A stretch of DNA of 64,000 nt. It comes from Lacipirellulaceae bacterium. GTDB taxonomy: Bacteria > Planctomycetota > Planctomycetia > Pirellulales > Lacipirellulaceae. The stretch is taken from contig JAVJRG010000005.1 in NCBI GenBank assembly GCA_040218535.1, positions 1,240,001 to 1,304,000 of the forward strand, given 5' to 3'. The position numbers were made by a program, and so were the translations under genes. Shown here piece by piece: positions 6,797 to 15,195 of this stretch; the first letter of the stretch is position 1; every line of letters starts with the position of its first letter. A model generated the notes under the pieces. It saw only the letters and a list, made by a program, of their open reading frames with translations, was not told the origin of the DNA and made no database searches.

Positions 6797-9004
6797 TTAC
6801 GCCACATAGCACATCAGCGTATGGTGAATCAGCTTCAACTGCCCAGAGGCCGGTAGTGCCGGTCCATCGCAACCAGGATGCACATCGTCGGGGGCCGCCG
6901 CGGCGGTGTCGAGGAACTGCTGCCAAGGGAGCTTTCGTAGGTGCTTGGGAATAATGAACCGTTGCGAGTCTTGCCCCGAATGCATGAGCAGCATGACGTT
7001 CCGGGCGTCAGGGTCTTCCAAGCCATCGGTGCCAAACACGCAAATGAAACTCCGTGATTGGGTTTCCCAATCCACAAGATTTCCATCGGCACCGTACCAC
7101 GTCACGTCCGGCAGTAGGCCATTCTCCGTTGCTTTGCCGGTCAGGAAAGTTTGCCGGCGAACGGTTGGCTGATTGACGCGGAACTCGGTGAGTGCCTGGG
7201 TGAACCGCAGCATTTCCGCGTTCTTCTCGACCAGCTTCCAGTCAAACCAGCTGATCGCGTTGTCCTGACAGTAGGCATTGTTGTTGCCACGTTGCGTGCG
7301 GAGAATCTCGTCGCCGCTGACCATCATGGGCGTGCCCTGACTCAACAGCAGGGTCGCCATCATGTTCTTCGCCTGCCGGCGACGCAGCTCGACGATCACC
7401 TTGCGGCGAGTCGGGCCTTCGACGCCGTAGTTGGCGCTGTAGTTATTGTTGTCGCCATCGCGGTTATCTTCGCCATTGGCTTGGTTGTGTTTCTGCTCGT
7501 AGCTGACCAAGTCGTTCAGCGTGTAACCATCGTGCGAGGTCACGAAGTTGATGCTGTGGTACGGACGCAGGCGACCTCTTTGGTAAAGGTCGCTGGAACC
7601 GGAGATGCGCGTCGCCGTGGGGCCAACACGTCCTGACTCGCCTCGCCAATAGCGGCGGATGTCGTCTCGGTAACGGCCATTCCACTCCGCCCAACGCATG
7701 TCAGCGAAGGAGCCGACTTGGTACGCACCGGCAGCGTCCCACGCTTCAGCGATCACTTTCGTGTCGGCGAGCATTGGGTCTTCGGCGATCAATTCGACAA
7801 GCGGTGGATTGGGGACCAGCTCGCCGTGCCTGTTGCGGCTGAGGATCGACGCTAGGTCGAACCGGAACCCGTCAATGTGATAGTTGTAAACCCAGTGTCG
7901 CAGACAGTGGAAAATCATCTCGCGGCAAATTGGGTGGTTGCCGTTAACCGTGTTGCCGCAGCCTGAATAATTCTTGTAATGGCCATCTTCGGTGAGCATG
8001 TAATAGACCTGATTTTCGAGGCCCTTGAAGCTCACAGTGGGTCCCATGTGGTTGCCTTCAGCCGTGTGATTAAACACGACGTCGAGAATCACCTCGATGC
8101 CGGCGGCGTGCAACGCACGCACCATCTCCTTGAACTGGCGAACTTGGTCGCCCGCTTTTGTTCCGTGCTGGTAGCCGCGATGCGGCGAGAAAAACGCCAG
8201 CGAGTCGTAACCCCAGTAATTTCCCCGCTCCGGCTTTTCGCCATTGGCGGCGTTGATGGGAAACTCGTGGACCGGCATCAATTCAACGGCAGTAACCCCC
8301 AACGATTGGAGGTACGGAATCTTTTCAATCACGCCAAGATAGGTGCCCGGATGCTTCACGTCCGCAGAGCCACTTTTCGTGAACCCTTTGACGTGCATCT
8401 CATAGATGATCGATTCCGAAAGCGGTCGCCGCAGGTGTCGGTCGCCCTGCCAGTCGAACGTGTCGTCGACGACTACACACTTAGGAGGGCGAACGATGCC
8501 GTCGTCCGATGGCTGATACTTTCCGGCCAGTGCCCGGGCGTAGGGGTCAATCAGCCGTGCCTGGGGATTGAAACGGTGTCCCTTCTCCGGCAGATAAGGC
8601 CCGTCGGCTTGGTAGTGGTAGAGCTGGCCAGCTTTCAATCCGGGAACGAAAACACTCCAAATGTCGCCCCAACGATCAGTGACCGGATCGAACTTGATCG
8701 TTTTGAACGGCTCACGATCCGAGTGCCGCTTGTACAACAGCACGCTCATCGCCGTGGCGCTGCGACTGTAGACTGCAAATTGAACTCCGCCCTCCTGCAG
8801 AATCGCGCCATAAGGCAACGGGTACTGGAACTGCATAAAAGGCTGCTTTGAGGCCATGTCGAGGGCTTGCGTATCGTAGGAAGTTTTGGCGTCGGGAGAG
8901 GGAAGTGCTGCGGGCGAACCGGATTGAGCAATGGCGATCGGGTCAAACGAGCTGGAGGAATCTAGGGACGACTTGAACGAAACAGGGAACCATTGGGACA
9001 GCAC
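6797..9004 (-). CDS. glgX: Glycogen debranching enzyme (GH13, GlgX type)
   Basis: Hydrolyses alpha-1,6 branches of glycogen or limit dextrin. A CBM48-like domain covers about residues 60-150 and the GH13 barrel follows. Catalytic residues are visible: nucleophile Asp383 in DGFRFDLA, acid/base Glu420 in VIAEAWD, and Asp492 in TSHDGYTL; DVVFNHT is the first conserved region. The longest frame gives 735 residues from GTG 9004, but residues 1-49 are low-complexity and no ribosome-binding site is clear. ATG at 8857 (MASKQPFMQF, giving 686 residues) is a realistic alternative. The six-copy heptamer follows the stop. Confidence 0.93.
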   Translation of the reverse strand: MLSQWFPVSFKSSLDSSSSFDPIAIAQSGSPAALPSPDAKTSYDTQALDMASKQPFMQFQYPLPYGAILQEGGVQFAVYSRSATAMSVLLYKRHSDREPFKTIKFDPVTDRWGDIWSVFVPGLKAGQLYHYQADGPYLPEKGHRFNPQARLIDPYARALAGKYQPSDDGIVRPPKCVVVDDTFDWQGDRHLRRPLSESIIYEMHVKGFTKSGSADVKHPGTYLGVIEKIPYLQSLGVTAVELMPVHEFPINAANGEKPERGNYWGYDSLAFFSPHRGYQHGTKAGDQVRQFKEMVRALHAAGIEVILDVVFNHTAEGNHMGPTVSFKGLENQVYYMLTEDGHYKNYSGCGNTVNGNHPICREMIFHCLRHWVYNYHIDGFRFDLASILSRNRHGELVPNPPLVELIAEDPMLADTKVIAEAWDAAGAYQVGSFADMRWAEWNGRYRDDIRRYWRGESGRVGPTATRISGSSDLYQRGRLRPYHSINFVTSHDGYTLNDLVSYEQKHNQANGEDNRDGDNNNYSANYGVEGPTRRKVIVELRRRQAKNMMATLLLSQGTPMMVSGDEILRTQRGNNNAYCQDNAISWFDWKLVEKNAEMLRFTQALTEFRVNQPTVRRQTFLTGKATENGLLPDVTWYGADGNLVDWETQSRSFICVFGTDGLEDPDARNVMLLMHSGQDSQRFIIPKHLRKLPWQQFLDTAAAAPDDVHPGCDGPALPASGQLKLIHHTLMCYVA

Positions 9005-9384
9005 AGGCGTATTCTCGATCCGAATTGAGACTGGGGAGGCACCGCGAACAGCGGATCGCGGGTAGGGGACGTATGCCTACTGTCATTCGTCACGATGAAG
9101 TTCGAACCTGAGTTGCGTTTTGAGTCGCCTGCAGGGCTTCGCCTCACGGCATAGCCCATGTAGTCCCGTTTTGTGGAATCATCGGCGCTAGAACATGATA
9201 CACCAGCGTTTCAGCCGCATCGGCAAGACTATCGTTGCAAGTTTCGCCAATTGGAACAATCGCCCCGCCAACCTCGATGATCTGCCTTGACGACCCCTAG
9301 CATCGATACAACCGTCTGGTCAGGGAAGGGGGATTCTGGCTCAGGGGCGGAAAGCCGCCTGCTAGTTACGAGTGGGAGAGTGCG
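9005..9384. other. Divergent intergenic region glgX/purM
   Basis: About 380 bases with no convincing gene. Short frames here have no recognisable product and no ribosome-binding site. The right end holds the purM promoter described separately; a promoter for glgX is not obvious. Confidence 0.5.
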
Positions 9385-9414
9385 TTGACACTCAATTCCA
9401 GCGAGTCTTACAAT
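9385..9414 (+). promoter_or_regulatory. Sigma-70-like promoter of purM
   Basis: TTGACA (9385-9390), an 18-base spacer, then TACAAT (9409-9414). This is the best -35/-10 pair noticed in the window. Transcription would start near 9421, about 30 bases before the purM ATG. Confidence 0.65.
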
Positions 9415-9452
9415 CATCGTTTCTTCATGTTCGCGACCCCAACGGCAGGTAG

Positions 9453-10517
9453 ATGGCTAAACTCACCTATAAGGATTCGGGGGTCGATCTCGACACCTAC
9501 GAGGAGTCGATGTCTCGGCTCCCCAAGCTACTGCGCCGGACCCATTGTCCGAGAGTCTTGCCTTGCGAAGGGGGCTTTGCTGGCCTGTTTCAGTTGGACT
9601 TCAATGGGGGCTTGTTTCGCAGGAACTACGAAGATCCGGTGCTCGTCTCGTGCACTGATGGCGTAGGCACGAAGCTGGCTGTGGCGAAGTTGGCTAATCG
9701 GCACGATACCGTCGGCATCGATTTGGTTGCTATGTGCGTGAACGACGCTCTCTGCTGCGGTGCTGAGCCTCTATTCTTCCTCGACTACATTGCGATGGAC
9801 CGGGACGACCCGGCCCGCCTGGAGCAAATTGTCAGCGGCATCAGCCAAGGCTGTGCCGAAAGCGACGCGGCGCTCGTCGGTGGCGAAACGGCCATCATGC
9901 CCGATCTTTACCGCGAAGGTGATTACGACTTAGCCGGTTTCTGCGTAGGAATCGTCGAACGCTCACGGTTGATCGACGGCAAGTCCATTGCTTCAGGAGA
10001 TGTCGCCATCGGGGTGCAGTCGAGCGGATTGCACTCCAACGGATTTAGCTTGGTGAGAAAGATTGTCTTTGAGCACGCGGGCCTCTCGATCGACGATCAA
10101 GTCGAAACATTGGGTACCACCGTGGGCGACGCCTTGCTCACGCCCACGCAACTCTACGTGAAATCACTTCGCGACGTTCTCGAACATTACCGCGTGAAGA
10201 ACGTGGTGCATGGTGTGGCTCACATCACCGGTGGCGGCTTGCACGAGAACCTCGCGCGGATTCTGCCTGACGGAGTCGATGTCGAAATCGAGCGCAATAG
10301 TTGGGACGTGCCTCCGATCTTCCCTTGGCTGCAAAGCCTTGGCGAAGTCGAAGACCAAGAAATGGCCCGCGTCTTCAACATGGGGCTTGGCTTAGTGCTA
10401 ATCGTCAGCGAGTACTACGCGGAGAGTGTGCAGAAGCAACTGGCAGGACATGGCCTAGCGAGTTGGAACATCGGCAAAGTGGTCGCCGGCGCCGGTGAAG
10501 TTCGCTGGGCCCAGTAG
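9453..10517 (+). CDS. purM: Phosphoribosylformylglycinamidine cyclo-ligase (AIR synthetase)
   Basis: ATP-dependent ring closure giving aminoimidazole ribotide, fifth step of purine synthesis. The 354 residues begin with [15 protein letters not shown] (4-18), the usual PurM opening, and contain SCTDGVGTK, the [20 protein letters not shown] metal/ATP segment, [13 protein letters not shown] and [10 protein letters not shown]. Full length. AGGTAG precedes the ATG. It stands alone, away from other pur genes, with its own promoter. Confidence 0.95.
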   Translation: MAKLTYKDSGVDLDTYEESMSRLPKLLRRTHCPRVLPCEGGFAGLFQLDFNGGLFRRNYEDPVLVSCTDGVGTKLAVAKLANRHDTVGIDLVAMCVNDALCCGAEPLFFLDYIAMDRDDPARLEQIVSGISQGCAESDAALVGGETAIMPDLYREGDYDLAGFCVGIVERSRLIDGKSIASGDVAIGVQSSGLHSNGFSLVRKIVFEHAGLSIDDQVETLGTTVGDALLTPTQLYVKSLRDVLEHYRVKNVVHGVAHITGGGLHENLARILPDGVDVEIERNSWDVPPIFPWLQSLGEVEDQEMARVFNMGLGLVLIVSEYYAESVQKQLAGHGLASWNIGKVVAGAGEVRWAQ

Positions 10518-10541
10518 CATTGCGTTTGCATAAAACCCTAT

Positions 10542-10612
10542 TAGCCCGCGAGCTACGCCCCGCGCGGAGAAGTGCTAGGCGTCGCACCGTGAGAGACGTA
10601 GCTCGCGGGCTA
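10542..10612. repeat. Inverted-repeat element between convergent purM and dsbD
   Basis: Perfect 16-base arms TAGCCCGCGAGCTACG (10542-10557) and its complement (10597-10612) around a 39-base spacer. It lies between the converging ends of purM and the DsbD gene, so it may stop transcription from both sides, though no T-run is present. Similar single arms occur at 53597-53608 and 55120-55138. Confidence 0.8.
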
Positions 10613-10635
10613 GTACAATATCGGTGCAGCTAACG

Positions 10636-12540
10636 CTACCGCGTCACAGGATACCGTCGAGACATCTGCTGAGTACCCTCAGCATCAAGCGAAGGCCCCG
10701 CTTGATCGAGCGCATCCAAGACCTTCTGCTTTGTCAGCAAGTCGGGCAGGACAATCGGTTCTTGCTCACCTGCTGGGTAGATCGCCATCAATGGAATACT
10801 TATGCTGTCGAGTTCTTCCAGAGCTGCCTTGATCGTGGCGTTCTTGTCGGTCCAGTCGGCCAGTAACGTGACGACGTCGTTCTGCTCGACTTTCTCAAGA
10901 ACCTCTTCGCGATTGATCGCAAACTTGAGGTTCGTTTTGCAAGTCGGGCACCAATTCGCCGTGAAATCGACAAGCACGGTTTTTCCTTCGGCTCGTGCGG
11001 CTGCGAGCGCCTCAGGAGAGTACGGCTGCCAGGGCAACTGATTAGCGCTTGGCGTGAGCAATTTGAACGCGAGAATCCCGACCAGTGCAGCGGTGCCAAG
11101 GCCGCCAAAGTAGGCGAAGTTTTTTTGCTTCTCAGATGCCGTCGCAGGCGTGCGGCCGATCCACCAACATGCGAACCATATTCCTATACATAAGGAAAGC
11201 GTCGGCAGAAAGAACTTGAGGTTCATGGTCGAGAACAGATAGACGACTGTCCCCAACAGCACAAATCCCATGAGGTTCTTAAAAGTATCCATCCAAGCGC
11301 CAGGCTTTGGAATCCAGCTAACAAGCGAGGGAAACAGGCCAATCAGCAAATACGGCAGTGCCATCCCAAGTCCGACGGAAGCGAAGATGGCGAAGATAAT
11401 CGACGTCGGCTGGGCAATGGTATAACCAAACACCGGGCCCAAGAACGGGCCACTGCATGGAGTCGCAAGTATTGTTGTGAAGACGCCCATAAAGAACGCG
11501 CCACTCATTCCCTCTTGCGAAGTCAATTCGGTCGCCTTGCCGGTCGTTGCAAATCCAGGAATAGGTAACTCCCATACGCCCAAGAAGCTCAGCGCCATAG
11601 CAAAAACAAAGCAGGTCATGGTGACCTTGAACCAAGTCAGCGTGTAAAGTTCTCCCCAGCCGTAGCTTTCTTCACTGAGTCCGAGTTGCACTAACGAAGC
11701 GAGGCCAGCGAGAACCATAAAGACCGCGAGCAAGCCTGCTGCGTAAGCCAAGTTGAGCATTAAGATATGCGATCGACTTTCACCGCCCTGCTTAGCGAAT
11801 GACATGACCTTCAAACCGATCACTGGAAGAACGCAAGGCATCAAGTTCAAGATGAGGCCCCCAAGGAGACCGTAGCCGAGGATCTCGAACAAAGGGATGG
11901 CGTCTTCATTGGCTTCCGATGCGGATTCATTGGCGCCGGATTGGACGGGAATTTCGAATCCATCGCCTACGGCAGCCTCAAATTTCAAGTCGAATGGGAT
12001 GCAAGTTTCTTCGTTGCAAGCTTGCAAACTTACTTCACCGCTGATCTGTTGCTGTGCAGGATCAACCCCAGTGGCGAACTCAACCGGTGCGTACCAAGTG
12101 ACTTGCTTGCCATGCTCACGGATCTTCAGGCCTTCCCAGATCACTTGATCAATACGCTCCGAGGGCGGTTCGATAGGTTTGAAGGGAGATGTAACTCGAA
12201 ACTGGGAAGACTCCGAAACGGATATAATCGTAGGCTGAGGTCCACCTCCGCCGTCGGGCAAGGCCCCCTGATCCAAAGCGTAAACGTGGTAGCCAGGGTC
12301 AATGCTTGCAGTGACGAAAAGCATCGCCGGTCGGGACTCTGTCGCCAGAGAAAACTGAGCTTCGATCGTGACTTCTTGACTGGTATTCCCTCCACCGAAG
12401 CTGCCCGATCCGAATGCCCCACCAAAGTCGCCAAAATCAGGGGAGTCGGGCTGCGCAGACGACTGACCTGATGGCATGCTAAGCAGCAGAATTACCAGCA
12501 GCTTGAATAGTCGTTGTGACAGAGAGAACGTGGCGGGCAT
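10636..12540 (-). CDS. DsbD-like thiol:disulfide interchange protein
   Basis: 634-residue inner-membrane protein that carries electrons from cytoplasmic thioredoxin to periplasmic partners. Signal peptide about 1-29; N-terminal DsbD-alpha-like domain with Cys175 and Cys180 (ACNEETC); a transmembrane DsbD/CcdA domain from about 215 with Cys236 in LNLMPCVLP and Cys362 in TPCSGPFLGP; C-terminal thioredoxin domain with Cys531 and Cys534 (NWCPTC). All three redox pairs are present. A Gly/Phe-rich stretch follows the signal peptide. A structured leader (12605-12661) lies upstream. Confidence 0.92.
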   Translation of the reverse strand: MPATFSLSQRLFKLLVILLLSMPSGQSSAQPDSPDFGDFGGAFGSGSFGGGNTSQEVTIEAQFSLATESRPAMLFVTASIDPGYHVYALDQGALPDGGGGPQPTIISVSESSQFRVTSPFKPIEPPSERIDQVIWEGLKIREHGKQVTWYAPVEFATGVDPAQQQISGEVSLQACNEETCIPFDLKFEAAVGDGFEIPVQSGANESASEANEDAIPLFEILGYGLLGGLILNLMPCVLPVIGLKVMSFAKQGGESRSHILMLNLAYAAGLLAVFMVLAGLASLVQLGLSEESYGWGELYTLTWFKVTMTCFVFAMALSFLGVWELPIPGFATTGKATELTSQEGMSGAFFMGVFTTILATPCSGPFLGPVFGYTIAQPTSIIFAIFASVGLGMALPYLLIGLFPSLVSWIPKPGAWMDTFKNLMGFVLLGTVVYLFSTMNLKFFLPTLSLCIGIWFACWWIGRTPATASEKQKNFAYFGGLGTAALVGILAFKLLTPSANQLPWQPYSPEALAAARAEGKTVLVDFTANWCPTCKTNLKFAINREEVLEKVEQNDVVTLLADWTDKNATIKAALEELDSISIPLMAIYPAGEQEPIVLPDLLTKQKVLDALDQAGPSLDAEGTQQMSRRYPVTR

Positions 12541-12604
12541 GGAGAAATCCGGTTCAGCGAGGCAGAGCGAGGGTAGCCGTCCTTGGTTACTACAACAGAT
12601 TGTA

Positions 12605-12661
12605 CGAAGAATCGAAATTGCGGGTCAACGTCGCTACCCGCAGCCAACAGGGTATTCTTCG
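12605..12661 (-). promoter_or_regulatory. Structured leader upstream of the DsbD gene
   Basis: Two nested stems: an outer 8-bp pair (12605-12612 / 12654-12661) and an inner 6-bp pair (12620-12625 / 12636-12641). It starts about 65 bases upstream of the DsbD start codon on the same strand. I do not recognise it as a known riboswitch; it could equally be an intergenic palindrome of the type seen elsewhere in the window. Confidence 0.35.
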
Positions 12662-12708
12662 GTCCTAGGGCGTCTCCAGACTGTGAAACAGCCCACCTTC
12701 CCCTCCAG

Positions 12709-13764
12709 CTAGGAGGGTGGTAACACGCTGGCACGCCCCCGCCGGTTCAAAGCTTCGAGGCGGCCAGCCAGATGTTCTAGCCGTGCAGCGACAGCCTCAG
12801 GGGCAAGTTGACGTCCCTCGACAACCAGCCAATGAAGCCAGCGGTAGGCCGCGACAGCGACTCCCCCTGAATCAAAGGCTGCAAGCACTGCTAATTCGTC
12901 TGGCGTGAGCGGGGAGACCTGTTGATAGGCTTGCACCCCAACCTCCCATCGTTCGGGATCGTCCAAGGCGATACTGTCGAGTAGCCGAGCGATGTCCCGC
13001 ACGCGTGAATCGACACACACCGCACCGAAGTCAACAAGCCCGGTCACTTGCCCATTTGTAAATAAAAAGTGTTCACGATGGACATCACCTAGAATCCACT
13101 GCAAAGGTAACTCGTGATCCGTCGCTCGTAGCACTTCCTCATAGACTAACGGTAGTGTCTTCAGTAACTCTCCGTACATATGCTTGAAGCGTTGCGTTTG
13201 AGGTGAATCGCTGGCAGCGATCAACTCACGGAGTGTTTCTTGAAAGGCTGGTCGTTTGAGGCTTTCGAGCGTTTCCAGCCGCACACGCAGTCCCTCAGAT
13301 CGTCGCTGTTTTGCCGAAGGCGCATGAGGCGGCCTTGCAGCTATGCCGTGGACCTGCGCAAGAGTTGAGAGGACAGTACGGTTTTCTTCAGTATTAAATC
13401 GATGCAGTGCGACTGCTTCGCCTGGTGTCCAGGTCTGCAGTTCCCAAGCAACGTCGTTCGCGTAGATGTATGTCGTCGGCTCTAGAGAAGAACCTCGCTT
13501 AAACGTGCGGAGGACGGTCGGTGTGATTTCGCATCGTTGGTCTTGGAGGTGATCGAGTAAACCGTGGATCTCAGCGAAACGTTCCGCCGTCGGATGGTTC
13601 GGCCATTGGCGAAGGCAATAGGCTTGATTAGACGTTTCGACTTTCCATAGTCGCGAGCCGCTCAAACCGCCGTGGTTCTCTAACGGCTTGATCACACGAT
13701 CTGGGGTGCGAGCCAGCCAGTGGTCGAGTATTTCCTCCAGGCTGAATTCGGGAACTTGAATCAT
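12709..13764 (-). CDS. Aminoglycoside/choline-kinase-like phosphotransferase
   Basis: 351 residues of the APH/homoserine kinase superfamily. The catalytic loop is LGDVHREHFLF, where the Asp is kept and the usual Asn is His; the metal-binding Asp is in GLVDFGAVC. Near the N-terminus GGLSGSRLWKV is the glycine-loop region and YCLRQWP probably carries the nucleotide-binding Arg in place of Lys. The substrate cannot be named; small amino alcohols, sugars or antibiotics are all possible in this family. It is followed by the DsbD gene on the same strand after about 170 bases. Confidence 0.78.
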   Translation of the reverse strand: MIQVPEFSLEEILDHWLARTPDRVIKPLENHGGLSGSRLWKVETSNQAYCLRQWPNHPTAERFAEIHGLLDHLQDQRCEITPTVLRTFKRGSSLEPTTYIYANDVAWELQTWTPGEAVALHRFNTEENRTVLSTLAQVHGIAARPPHAPSAKQRRSEGLRVRLETLESLKRPAFQETLRELIAASDSPQTQRFKHMYGELLKTLPLVYEEVLRATDHELPLQWILGDVHREHFLFTNGQVTGLVDFGAVCVDSRVRDIARLLDSIALDDPERWEVGVQAYQQVSPLTPDELAVLAAFDSGGVAVAAYRWLHWLVVEGRQLAPEAVAARLEHLAGRLEALNRRGRASVLPPS

Positions 13765-13883
13765 GACTGCTTTCTGTATTCGCCCACGTATGGACCGCGC
13801 CTCACCCCAACGCGAACCCTTTGCGACCGGAGCGCTTCATTCTATGCTGTCTAAGTTGTGGTATGAAACCTTAGGCGGTCAGC

Positions 13884-14231
13884 ATGAAACTAATTGTCGC
13901 GATCCTCCAACCCCCAAAGCTCGAGGCGGTTCAGCAGGCTCTACGCCAAGTGGGGATCCTTCGCATGACCGTCACTGACGCCATGGGTTACGCCCGCCAG
14001 CGAGGGCAGGATGAGCTTTACCGTGGCAGTGAGTACAAGACGAATCTGCTTCGCAAGGTCGCTTTAGAGATTGCCGTGAACGACGATTACGTTGATCGGA
14101 CGATTGAATGCCTGGAAAAAGTCGCACGCTCCAGCGGCGAAGGCGCAATCGGCGACGGAAAGGTGTTTGTCTTGCCGGTAGAAGAAACCATCCAAATCAG
14201 CGACGGTCAGCGTGGATCCGGAGCAGTCTAA
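13884..14231 (+). CDS. glnB: P-II family nitrogen regulatory protein
   Basis: 115-residue trimeric sensor of 2-oxoglutarate and ATP/ADP. The start MKLIVAILQPPKLEAVQQAL fits the family. The T-loop contains GQDELYRGSEYKTN, with Tyr46 and Tyr51; Tyr51 is the uridylylation site in proteobacterial GlnB. The B-loop reads GEGAIGDGKVFVLPVE. No ammonium transporter or glutamine synthetase gene is adjacent, so the partner is unknown and glnB versus glnK cannot be decided. A hairpin follows the stop, then a degenerate receiver protein. Confidence 0.93.
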   Translation: MKLIVAILQPPKLEAVQQALRQVGILRMTVTDAMGYARQRGQDELYRGSEYKTNLLRKVALEIAVNDDYVDRTIECLEKVARSSGEGAIGDGKVFVLPVEETIQISDGQRGSGAV

Positions 14232-14242
14232 ATTAGTTTCGC

Positions 14243-14260
14243 CGCGGTGCTCGCACCGCG
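14243..14260. terminator. GC-rich hairpin after glnB
   Basis: An 8-bp perfect stem with a 2-base turn (CGCGGTGC-TC-GCACCGCG), 11 bases after the glnB stop codon. There is no U-run, so it may be a weak terminator, an RNA end stabiliser or a short palindromic repeat. Confidence 0.4.
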
Positions 14261-14298
14261 CTAGCATCAACAGAGCCGATGGTAACGGAAAGTAGCAA

Positions 14299-14649
14299 AT
14301 GCACGTCGTCCTCCTCAGCAGCGACCTGATGTTTACCTCAAAGATTGAGGGAGCGGTTCGCACGTGCGGAGCGAAACTCTTCGTCACGAGTGACGCCCAA
14401 GCAGCGATTACTTCTGCCAATGAAGAAGGTTCAGCCCTGGTGATGATCGACCTGACGTTGCCGGTCCTTAATCTTGAGGATCTGCTGACATCCTTGCCAG
14501 AAGGTTGCCAATCACTCGCCTACGGACCGCATGTCCACGAGGCGAAACTCGCCGCCGCTAACGACGCAGGGTGCGACCTGGTTGTGAGCCGAGGAGAGTT
14601 GGATCGCAAGCTACCGACGCTTTTAGCGAAGTTCATCGTTACGAACTAA
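14299..14649 (+). CDS. Degenerate receiver-like protein
   Basis: 116 residues with the alternating pattern of a CheY-like fold. VMIDLTLP (48-55) aligns with the strand carrying the phospho-acceptor Asp (Asp51). The acidic pair at the N-terminus is reduced to one Asp (LLSSDLMF), and neither the conserved Thr/Ser nor the Lys near the C-terminus is clear (VVSRGEL stands where a KP motif is expected). It is therefore probably a pseudo-receiver used for protein contact. It follows glnB on the same strand after 67 bases. Confidence 0.5.
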   Translation: MHVVLLSSDLMFTSKIEGAVRTCGAKLFVTSDAQAAITSANEEGSALVMIDLTLPVLNLEDLLTSLPEGCQSLAYGPHVHEAKLAAANDAGCDLVVSRGELDRKLPTLLAKFIVTN

Positions 14650-14655
14650 TCCTGG

Positions 14656-14910
14656 TTAGCTAAGCAGCCTGTCATACTCGCCGTGCGGACCGATCCAAAA
14701 CCACACGAGTCCTTCGTCACGATGTTTTGCAAGCACGCGGTAGTTCAGGCCTACGCGGGCGGACCAAAACTCGCCGACTTTTTTGAGGTGGAGAGAAGGA
14801 TGACCTGGAGACTGTTTGAGTAGCTCGAAGTTCTTGTCTGCAAGTCTCTGTACTTCTCTTGGTAGCGAGTTGTAATGAGCCCAGAAATCAGGAGTGGTGA
14901 AATGATTCAT
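14656..14910 (-). CDS. ParE/RelE-type toxin
   Basis: 84-residue basic protein of the RelE/ParE superfamily: FWAHYNSLPREVQRLADKNF, SLHLKKVGEFWSARVG and FWIGPHGEYDRLL are typical of the planctomycete/cyanobacterial branch. Such toxins are mRNA nucleases or gyrase poisons; which applies here is unknown. The frame could begin at GTG 14913, directly before the ATG. It starts 6 bases after the stop of the antitoxin gene, so the two are surely co-transcribed. Confidence 0.8.
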   Translation of the reverse strand: MNHFTTPDFWAHYNSLPREVQRLADKNFELLKQSPGHPSLHLKKVGEFWSARVGLNYRVLAKHRDEGLVWFWIGPHGEYDRLLS

Positions 14911-14916
14911 CACGAA

Positions 14917-15114
14917 TTAGAGAGGCTTGCAGCGTCCTGCTTCGAAGTCTTGATCAGCTTTCTTGCCCAACTCCTCTAATCGGCCAGCCTTGATGTCCGT
15001 TTCAATCTGATGATCCCATTGGTCTGCTCGAAACGTATCGAACCAAGACGCGAACTTCCTAAGCTCGTCTTCTGACAATTGGCTGACTGCACTTTCGATT
15101 TCTAATCGGCTCAT
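14917..15114 (-). CDS. Antitoxin of the ParE/RelE-type pair
   Basis: 65-residue acidic protein placed just upstream of the toxin gene. The C-terminal half (DHQIETDIKAGRLEELGKKA, then DFEAGRCKPL) is the pattern found in small antitoxins paired with this toxin branch. No helix-turn-helix is evident, so self-repression may be weak or absent. Identification rests on pattern and on the toxin next to it. Confidence 0.7.
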   Translation of the reverse strand: MSRLEIESAVSQLSEDELRKFASWFDTFRADQWDHQIETDIKAGRLEELGKKADQDFEAGRCKPL

Positions 15115-15195
15115 GACGGAAAATCCTGGCTTAGATGGAAACTCTCTCGCTACGGGAATTCTAGTTTGAGATGAATCGATCGTCCAACCGCGATA

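Noticed and set aside
7979-8851. 290-codon plus-strand frame opposite glgX
   Set aside because: Overlaps the conserved catalytic domain of glgX; product resembles nothing.
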